NCBI GenBank assembly: GCA_002386405.1
Contig: DGIP01000198.1
Location: 1 to 5,403 of the forward strand
Source: Stenotrophomonas maltophilia
GTDB taxonomy: Bacteria > Pseudomonadota > Gammaproteobacteria > Xanthomonadales > Xanthomonadaceae
Direction of reading: 5' to 3'
Length of the DNA stretch: 5,403 bases
A program made the translations under genes and the position numbers. The notes below the pieces were generated by a model. That model was not told the origin of the DNA. It saw only the letters and a program-made list of their open reading frames with translations, and searched no databases. Below are positions 1 to 4,652 of this stretch, in pieces (positions within the stretch are counted from its first letter, which is position 1; each line of letters begins with the position of its first letter).

Positions 1-7
1 CGGAGCG

Positions 8-32
8 AAAAGCAGCCACGCAGGGCGTGGCT
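8..32 (-). terminator. Possible Rho-independent terminator of hemO-DUF454, built from REP copy A
   Basis: On the minus strand the REP hairpin (8-bp stem 14-21/25-32, loop 22-24) is followed after two bases by TTTT (11-8). A GC-rich stem plus short T-run directly after the last gene of the unit fits an intrinsic terminator, though four Ts make it weak. Neither of the other two REP copies is followed by a T-run. Confidence 0.4.
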
Positions 33-37
33 CTACG
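11..37 (-). repeat. GTAG-type REP element (SMAG-like), copy A
   Basis: On the minus strand a GTAG head (36-33) leads into the stem AGCCACGC, loop CCT, stem GCGTGGCT. The 27 bases at 11-37 are identical to 1454-1480. Head and stem match the REP family described in Stenotrophomonas. The head overlaps the TAG stop codon of the DUF454 gene. Confidence 0.85.
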
Positions 38-395
38 GCAGCGGGGTCGGGCGCGACAGCACGTAGGCTGCGCTCGCCGCGAAAAATATGCCTACGCCGA
101 GCAGCAACGGCCACGATGGCCGTGCGCCCCAGCAGAACATCGCAAAGCCGAAGGCCATGCCCCCGGCGGCGAAGGCCTTGCCCTTGCGGCTGATCGCCCC
201 CTGCTCGCGCCATGCGCGCAGCGATGGACCATAGCGCGGGTGTTCCAGCAACTTCCGCTCGAACTTCGGCGAGCTGCGCGCGAAACAGCCTACCGCCAGG
301 ATCAGGAAGATGGTGGTGGGCATCACCGGCAACAGTGCGCCGATCACCCCCAGCGCCACCATCACCCAGCCCAGGCAGAACCAGAGCCAGCGCAT
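33..395 (-). CDS. DUF454 (YbaN-type) inner-membrane protein
   Basis: A 120-residue protein of the DUF454/YbaN family, close to the usual family length (about 120-130). Residues 4-36 form a long hydrophobic segment holding the family signature (G-x-I-G-A-L-L-P-x-M-P-T-T-x-F at about 16-30, then A-V-G-C-F-A-R-S-S-P). A polar stretch with HPRYGPSLRAWREQGAIS (52-69) follows, then two more hydrophobic segments at about 76-89 and 95-113, so it should sit in the inner membrane. The ATG at 395 is the only reasonable start because an in-frame stop lies just upstream at 417-419; no strong Shine-Dalgarno is visible. It starts 28 nt after the hemO stop and is probably co-transcribed with it. Its TAG stop lies inside the GTAG head of a REP element. 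The biochemical role of the family is not established; a link to heme or iron use is inferred from position only. Confidence 0.85.
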   Translation of the reverse strand: MRWLWFCLGWVMVALGVIGALLPVMPTTIFLILAVGCFARSSPKFERKLLEHPRYGPSLRAWREQGAISRKGKAFAAGGMAFGFAMFCWGARPSWPLLLGVGIFFAASAAYVLSRPTPLP

Positions 396-423
396 CAGCG
401 TGACCCGGCGCGCACGTCAGCGT

Positions 424-1011
424 TCATGCGAATTCCAGTTCCACATGATCGTGCACGCTGCGGAACGCGGCATCGGCCGCATCGATCATCTGCTGCTCTT
501 CGGCCCCGGTGAGCACCACGCTGTCCAGCGCGGCGGTGAACTCGCGCCAGTGGCGTGCGGCACCATCGGGATGCGCGGCCAGGTGGCGGGCACCGAAGTC
601 CGCATCCAGGCCCAGCTGCGCGGCCATCTTGTACAGGATGGTGCCGCCCAGGTTGGAGCCTTCGGCCACGTACAACCAGCCCAATGCGGCGGACAGCGGC
701 AGGTCCGGGTCCAGCCGCAGTGGGACCGGGGCCGGCAGGGTCTGTTCCAGATCGCGCAGGTCGCGGGTGACCTGCGGCAGCCGCCGGCGTTCGGCCAGGT
801 CCGGCAGCAGTGCATCCAGCGCGGCGTTGGCGTACAGGCCATCGATGTCACGGTGGAAGCGGTACTGGACCCGCAGGAAACGCGCGAACCGCCCGCGGTC
901 GGCGAAGATCTCGCCGGCCATGATGCGCTTGTCCAGCGCGCCGTGGCTGTCTCGGGTGGCCGCCTTCAGGCGTTGGCTGCGGGTGGCTTCAAGGGTATCG
1001 GTGGCGTTCAT
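424..1011 (-). CDS. hemO: Heme oxygenase (biliverdin-producing), HemO/PigA type
   Basis: A 195-residue cytoplasmic heme oxygenase that would cleave heme to biliverdin, CO and Fe2+, allowing iron recovery from imported heme. It aligns without gaps, as far as I recall the sequence, to Pseudomonas aeruginosa PigA/HemO (198 aa) at an offset of three residues. The RSQRL helix start is at 11-15, the proximal heme ligand is His23 (PigA His26), and the distal helix is GWLYVAEGSNLGG at 111-123 with its flexible glycines, followed by FGARHLA at 129-135. The ATG at 1011 fits the PigA start, although its Shine-Dalgarno is poor. Lys16, Met31, Tyr114 and Met129 replace the PigA residues Asn19, Lys34, Phe117 and Lys132 that seat heme for delta cleavage; Lys16 and Tyr114 match the alpha-selective Neisseria enzyme. 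A candidate ECF promoter and a leader hairpin lie upstream, and a DUF454 gene follows after 28 nt. A phytochrome-partner heme oxygenase (BphO) is a less likely alternative. Confidence 0.93.
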   Translation of the reverse strand: MNATDTLEATRSQRLKAATRDSHGALDKRIMAGEIFADRGRFARFLRVQYRFHRDIDGLYANAALDALLPDLAERRRLPQVTRDLRDLEQTLPAPVPLRLDPDLPLSAALGWLYVAEGSNLGGTILYKMAAQLGLDADFGARHLAAHPDGAARHWREFTAALDSVVLTGAEEQQMIDAADAAFRSVHDHVELEFA

Positions 1012-1039
1012 GGCGTTCTGGCAGAAAGAAGGTGGCAGC

Positions 1040-1056
1040 GCCGGGCAAGGCCCGGC
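1040..1056 (-). promoter_or_regulatory. Hairpin in the hemO leader
   Basis: A perfect 7-bp stem, GCCGGGC/GCCCGGC, encloses a 3-nt loop (CTT on the hemO strand). It lies 28 nt upstream of the hemO start and directly after the candidate promoter, so it would form at or near the 5' end of the mRNA. Stem length and pyrimidine loop resemble the GTAG REP elements nearby, but the GTAG head is absent (CTGT instead), so it may be a decayed REP. It could stabilise the mRNA or influence translation. Confidence 0.45.
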
Positions 1057-1059
1057 ACA

Positions 1060-1092
1060 GGGATAAGACGCCTGTCGTGCAGACTACCCCAA
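1060..1092 (-). promoter_or_regulatory. Candidate ECF-sigma promoter of hemO
   Basis: On the minus strand TTGGGGTAG (1092-1084) is followed, 16 nt after the TTGGGG, by CGTCTTATCCC (1070-1060). This is the partner of the motif upstream of the receptor gene, with identical spacing. It ends 48 nt upstream of the hemO ATG. Transcription starting about 7 nt after the CGTCTTA would put the start almost at the first base of the leader hairpin at 1040-1056. Confidence 0.45.
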
Positions 1093-1154
1093 CCCGGATT
1101 GCCGGTGCTGCCCTCCCCCCCATTCCGGCGATGTGATCCTCACCCGGGCTTGGC

Positions 1155-1160
1155 GATAAT
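1155..1160 (+). promoter_or_regulatory. Possible -10 box of the DUF2789 gene
   Basis: GATAAT matches the sigma-70 -10 consensus at five of six bases and stands out in GC-rich surroundings. It lies 30 nt before the first ATG, which suits a short leader. The best -35 candidate (ATGTGA, 1131-1136, 18-bp spacer) matches at only three positions. A 5-bp inverted repeat, TGGCG/CGCCA (1151-1166), surrounds the box. Confidence 0.35.
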
Positions 1161-1193
1161 GCGCCATCGACCCGCCTTACAAGGATTGCCATG

Positions 1194-1439
1194 ATGGATA
1201 CCACTGAAACGCGCATGACCACCCTGTTCAAACAGCTGGGGCTGGAGTCGAGCAACGAAGCGATTGCGCAGTTCATTCTTCAGCACCAGCTGCCGGCTGA
1301 TGTCAAAGTAACCGAAGCGCCGTATTGGAGCCCGAGCCAGAAGCAGTTCCTGGGCGAGCAGCTGAAGTCGGATGCGGAATGGGCCATCGTGGTGGATGAG
1401 CTCAATGAAGCGCTGCATGCGGATTCTGTTGCGCGGTGA
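1194..1439 (+). CDS. DUF2789 family small protein
   Basis: A small acidic soluble protein of 81 residues from the ATG at 1194, or 82 from the adjacent ATG at 1191. Numbered from 1191, it matches the DUF2789 pattern as I know it: TLFKQLGLES (11-20), an IAQFILQHQLP helix (25-35), APYWSPSQKQFL (43-54) and DAEWAIVVDELNEAL (61-75). An AAGGA Shine-Dalgarno at 1181-1185 lies 8 nt before the second ATG and 5 nt before the first, which favours 1194. A third Met at 1215 is possible but has no clear ribosome site. No function is established for the family. It is the only plus-strand gene here, divergent from hemO and convergent with the receptor gene, so it is probably an independent single-gene unit rather than part of heme uptake. 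Confidence 0.87.
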   Translation: MDTTETRMTTLFKQLGLESSNEAIAQFILQHQLPADVKVTEAPYWSPSQKQFLGEQLKSDAEWAIVVDELNEALHADSVAR

Positions 1440-1453
1440 CGTTCCGCGCCAGC

Positions 1454-1480
1454 AGCAGCCACGCAGGGCGTGGCTCTACG
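1454..1480 (-). repeat. GTAG-type REP element (SMAG-like), copy B
   Basis: An exact 27-bp copy of the element at 11-37, in the same orientation, with the GTAG head at 1479-1476. It lies 14 nt after the DUF2789 stop, pointing back towards that gene, and pairs with inverted copy C 76 nt away. Confidence 0.85.
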
Positions 1481-1493
1481 TTGGCAGCATGTA

Positions 1494-1522
1494 ACCCGTC
1501 GGGATGCATTTTGGCGACGGGT
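1494..1522. terminator. Inverted repeat between convergent genes, possible bidirectional terminator
   Basis: ACCCGTCG (1494-1501) and CGACGGGT (1515-1522) form a perfect 8-bp stem with a 13-nt loop, midway between the convergent DUF2789 and receptor genes. A second stem follows directly, GGCGCGG (1523-1529) with CCGCGCC (1541-1547). No T-run follows on either strand, so termination by these hairpins is inferred from position. The rest of 1440-1593 shows no coding signal beyond these hairpins and the two REP copies. Confidence 0.35.
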
Positions 1523-1555
1523 GGCGCGGCGGTTGACCCACCGCGCCCGTGAACG

Positions 1556-1580
1556 GTAGAGCCAGGCCCTGCCTGGCTGC
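1556..1580 (+). repeat. GTAG-type REP element (SMAG-like), copy C, inverted, variant stem
   Basis: A GTAG head (1556-1559) is followed by the stem AGCCAGGC, loop CCT, stem GCCTGGCT. Compared with copies A and B both arms differ at the matching position (GCCACGC/GCGTGGC versus GCCAGGC/GCCTGGC), so pairing is conserved. It lies 13 nt beyond the receptor stop codon and faces copy B head to head. Confidence 0.83.
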
Positions 1581-1593
1581 AGTGTGCCCGCTA

Positions 1594-4518
1594 TCAATAC
1601 CGCCAGGTGACGGCCAGGCGCATGATCCGGCCCGGGGCCGGCATCACGCCCAGTGCGAGCGGGTCGAGATAGTAGCGGTCGGTCAGGTTGTCCACGTTGA
1701 AGTCGACCGCCAGCTGCGTGCTGGCCTGCCAGCTGGCGAACACGTCCACGATGGTGGCCGGCTGGTACAGCTGCTGGATCGCCGACAGGCCCACGTTCCA
1801 TTCCTTGTCCAGCTTGCTGATCGGCCCGCTGTTGTGGATCACGCGGGTGCCGAAGCTCAGCCGCTGGTCCAGCAGCCGTGACCCCAGCGTCAGGTTGACC
1901 GTGTAGCGCGGCGGGTTCTGGGTGTTGCTGTAGGACCCTTCGAAACCACCATCCACGCAGTCCGGCGTGTTGGCCAGTTCTTCTATCTTGCGCTGCACGC
2001 CGTAGGCACGGCGCTCGGCGGCGATGTCCGGGGCGCAGGTCTTGGCTTCGAAGTAGTAATGCGCGGACAGATCGGCGAACACCTTGCCGGCGTCATAGCT
2101 GGACTGGAACTCCAGGCCCGAGACCTTGAAACGATCGATGTTGCGGATGTAGCCGGCCGACAACGTGCGGTAGTCGCGCGTGATCAGGTCATCGATGCGG
2201 GTGTTGAAGTAGGCCAGCTTGAACGCGGCCTGGTCGCCTTCGGCAAACAGGTCGTGGCGCACCGTGCTGGCGCCCACTTCCCAGGTGCCGGCACGCTCGG
2301 GCTTGAGTTCGCCATCCACCGGCTTGGCCGCGGTGAACAGGCCCAGGGTGCTTTCAAACAGGCTGGGCAGCTTCACCCCTTCGGCGTACTTGATGTACAC
2401 CAGGGTGTCTTCATCGGCGTGCCAGGTGACGCTGGCGGTGGGCATGAAGGCGTTGTCGGTGCGCCGGATCGGCTGCGACCAGGTCCAGCTGGTCGGCACG
2501 ACCAGGTCCTCGGCCGCGGTGACATCGTGGAAATTCCAGCCGGTGATGTCGGCCACCGTCCCCTTCTTGTACGGCGATGCCAGCAGCGAGGCTTCGGTGA
2601 ACTGGCCGTTCGCATCCGGGTACCAGTTGAGCATGGCGATGCGCTGCGCGCGCCACGCCGGCAGCGTCGGGTCGCCGTTGAGCAGCTGGGTGTAGCGGTA
2701 CTGGCCGATGACTTCTTCGGTGTCCGGCGTGGCCAGGCGGTTGCGGTCGTGGATGCTGACGCGGTTGAAGCGGCCACCCACCAGGATGTCCCAGCGCTCG
2801 CCCGGCTGCCATTTCATCGAGGCCACCGCGCTGTATTCCTTGCGCGTGGCATTGCGCAGGAAGCGGTTGTTGACCAGGTCGTCGTGCATGATCGGCGCGC
2901 TGTCGCCCGGGCCCACGTCTTCGTCGCTGAAGGACAACCCGTAGTCGAAGGTGAACAGCCCTGCGCTGTTGGTGGTCATCACCGTGGTGTTGGATACGTC
3001 CAGGCCGAACCGGGTCTGGGTCATGTCGTTGCGGTAGGCGTCCTTGTAACCGGGGTCGGTGTTGAAGGTCGGGCCGTCATACCACTCGGTGCGGCGGTCG
3101 AAGTACCACGGGGTAATGCCGGTCAGGCCGTTGTACATCAGGCTGTCGGCGTCGGTGTACCAGAGGTTGGCCTTCAGGTCGACGATGTCGTTGCCCGGGT
3201 TGAAGCGGTAGCGCAGGTTGTAGGCATCCAGGTCCACGCTGCCCGGCTCCCACTGCGGCACGCGGTCGCGGTCCACGCGGATGATCTGCGAGGCCATGAT
3301 CTCACCCTGCCTACCGCTGTAGTGGCGGTAGCCGGCTTCCAGCGTCTGCACGTCGTCGATCCGCCAGGTGCCCTTGAGCAGCACCGAGTTGGACTTGGAC
3401 GAGGTGTTGAACACTTCGGTGTTGGGCGGGTTCAACGGTGCCAGGGTGCGCCGGGTCTGCGGGAAATCGTCGTAACCGTGCTTGCCCGAGTAGTAGTTGC
3501 CGGTATCGCGCCAGGCATAGGCGGCCACCAGGTCGAAGCGGTCCCAGTGCTTGCCGCCGGCGATGTTGAAGAACTGCCCGCCGAGGCTGTTGCGGTCGGT
3601 ACCGGGGGTGCCGTTGTACGCGGGGAGGTCGCGCGCACTGCCGTTGGAGATGCCGCTGCGCACGCGCAGGCCGGCGTCCTGGCCGTCGCGCAGCACGTCG
3701 CCGATGTTCAGGGTTTCCATCTCCACCACGCCGCCGATGCCGCCGGACGCATTGGCGCCCAGGCTGGGGCCCTTGGTCACGGTGAGGCTGGAGATCAGGT
3801 CCGGGTCGAGGTAGGTGCGCTGCGACTGGCCGGCATAGCCGCGGTAGGTGTCCATGGTGGACTGCCCACCGTCGATGATCACCGGGATGCGGCTCTGGCC
3901 CTGGATGCCGCGGATGTTGAGGTCCAGCGCGTTGGCCGTGCGCGGATCACCGGCGGTGACCCCGACCACACCCTTGACGATATCGGCGGTGGAGGTGCCA
4001 CGGAAACGCTCGATGGTGGCGCGTGGCACGTACACGCTCGACCCGCTGCTGCGGTACTGCTCCAGCGCACGCTCGGCGGTGCCCTCCGCGTTGGCCTGGT
4101 CCCCGGCCACGCGCAGCGGGCCGGTGTGGATCACGCCATCTTCGTCCTGGCCGCGCGGCGCGCGCTCCAGGGTCACCGCGCCCGGTCCCAGCGCGCGCGG
4201 TGCCAGGCCGCTGCCCTGCAGCAGCTGCGCCAGTGCCGACTGCGCATCCAGCGCGCCGTGCACGGCGGTGGAGCTTGCACCGGTGGCCAGTGCGGCCGGG
4301 TAGGCCACCTGCACGCCGGATTGGCGCATGTAGCTGCGCAGCGCATCGGCCAGCGGTTGGGCGGGGATATCGAACTGGCGGGTGGCCGCCTGCGTGGCGG
4401 TGTCGCCGGACTGGGCCAGTGCGGGCAACGCGGTTGCCGAGGCCAGGCCAGCGGCCAACAGCGCGATGCACAGGCGGGACGGACGCAGCATCGGCGCCGG
4501 TCGGGAAATGGGAAGCAT
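1594..4518 (-). CDS. TonB-dependent outer-membrane receptor/transducer with STN domain, probably for heme
   Basis: A 974-residue outer-membrane receptor. Residues 1-36 are a signal peptide (hydrophobic core 17-31, likely cleavage after ALAQ). An STN signalling domain follows at about 47-118 (RQFDIPAQPLADALRSY, then VTLE), typical of receptors that signal to FecR. A TonB-box-like GPLRVAGD lies at 133-140, the plug at about 160-272 (LNIRGIQGQ, IIDGGQS, YLDPDLISSLTVTKGPS, GGIGGVVEMETL), and a beta-barrel to the C-terminal aromatic Tyr974. The plug pattern ending in TLNIGDVL recalls HasR-like heme receptors, and the gene sits near hemO, so heme or a heme carrier is the likely ligand. However, the FRAP/NPNL heme-receptor motifs are degenerate (GVKLPSLFE 714-722, GELKPER 736-742) with no His between them. 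The ATG at 4518 has an ACAGGT ribosome site 7 nt or less upstream (4525-4530) and begins a good signal peptide. The open frame continues to 4896, but that part overlaps fecR in arginine-rich shadow sequence. Cys828 and Cys854 could pair in an outer loop. Confidence 0.9.
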   Translation of the reverse strand: MLPISRPAPMLRPSRLCIALLAAGLASATALPALAQSGDTATQAATRQFDIPAQPLADALRSYMRQSGVQVAYPAALATGASSTAVHGALDAQSALAQLLQGSGLAPRALGPGAVTLERAPRGQDEDGVIHTGPLRVAGDQANAEGTAERALEQYRSSGSSVYVPRATIERFRGTSTADIVKGVVGVTAGDPRTANALDLNIRGIQGQSRIPVIIDGGQSTMDTYRGYAGQSQRTYLDPDLISSLTVTKGPSLGANASGGIGGVVEMETLNIGDVLRDGQDAGLRVRSGISNGSARDLPAYNGTPGTDRNSLGGQFFNIAGGKHWDRFDLVAAYAWRDTGNYYSGKHGYDDFPQTRRTLAPLNPPNTEVFNTSSKSNSVLLKGTWRIDDVQTLEAGYRHYSGRQGEIMASQIIRVDRDRVPQWEPGSVDLDAYNLRYRFNPGNDIVDLKANLWYTDADSLMYNGLTGITPWYFDRRTEWYDGPTFNTDPGYKDAYRNDMTQTRFGLDVSNTTVMTTNSAGLFTFDYGLSFSDEDVGPGDSAPIMHDDLVNNRFLRNATRKEYSAVASMKWQPGERWDILVGGRFNRVSIHDRNRLATPDTEEVIGQYRYTQLLNGDPTLPAWRAQRIAMLNWYPDANGQFTEASLLASPYKKGTVADITGWNFHDVTAAEDLVVPTSWTWSQPIRRTDNAFMPTASVTWHADEDTLVYIKYAEGVKLPSLFESTLGLFTAAKPVDGELKPERAGTWEVGASTVRHDLFAEGDQAAFKLAYFNTRIDDLITRDYRTLSAGYIRNIDRFKVSGLEFQSSYDAGKVFADLSAHYYFEAKTCAPDIAAERRAYGVQRKIEELANTPDCVDGGFEGSYSNTQNPPRYTVNLTLGSRLLDQRLSFGTRVIHNSGPISKLDKEWNVGLSAIQQLYQPATIVDVFASWQASTQLAVDFNVDNLTDRYYLDPLALGVMPAPGRIMRLAVTWRY

Positions 4519-4560
4519 GTTGAAACCTGTTGAGAGGCGATGCCGCGAAAGCACGGCTTC

Positions 4561-4577
4561 CCCGCACAGTGTGCGGG
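4561..4577. promoter_or_regulatory. Perfect 17-bp palindrome in the receptor-gene leader
   Basis: CCCGCACA and TGTGCGGG flank a single central base. As RNA this is a 7-bp stem with a 3-nt loop; as DNA it is a dyad that a dimeric regulator could bind. It lies between the candidate promoter and the ribosome site, 42 nt upstream of the receptor ATG. No T-run follows on the receptor strand, so it does not look like an intrinsic terminator. Confidence 0.45.
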
Positions 4578-4612
4578 CGCTGCGAAGTACGTGGCGGCGG
4601 CGGGTACGTTCG

Positions 4613-4645
4613 GGGGTAAGACGTGCGGGGCGGTCCCTTCCCCAA
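4613..4645 (-). promoter_or_regulatory. Candidate ECF-sigma promoter of the receptor gene
   Basis: On the minus strand TTGGGGAAG (4645-4637) is followed, 16 nt after the TTGGGG, by CGTCTTACCCC (4623-4613). The CGTC core resembles the -10 element of many ECF sigma factors. The same two blocks at exactly the same spacing occur upstream of hemO (1092-1060); the two 33-nt stretches agree at 21 positions. The motif starts 7 nt beyond the fecR stop and would give a leader of roughly 90 nt. The -35-like block does not match the FecI-type GGAAAT pattern, so the assignment to an ECF sigma is inference. Confidence 0.45.
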
Positions 4646-4652
4646 GGCGCAT

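Noticed and set aside
1155..1173. Possible Fur box beginning GATAATG
   Set aside because: Only the first seven bases match the 19-bp Fur consensus; the second half does not, so a plain -10 box is the better reading.
310..1194. Plus-strand open frame of 294 codons across hemO and its upstream region
   Set aside because: It is antisense to hemO, whose catalytic motifs are clear, and its product resembles no family I recognise.
1451..1480. Single spacer-like repeat considered as CRISPR remnant
   Set aside because: The repeats are isolated hairpins at gene ends with GTAG heads, not regularly spaced with unique spacers, so REP is the right class.
2059..4533. Open frame of 824 codons on the plus strand, opposite the receptor gene
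   Set aside because: It mirrors a well-supported receptor gene in high-GC DNA, its product is low-complexity (Val, Gly, Ala, His rich) with no recognisable domain, and it starts and stops without gene-like context.
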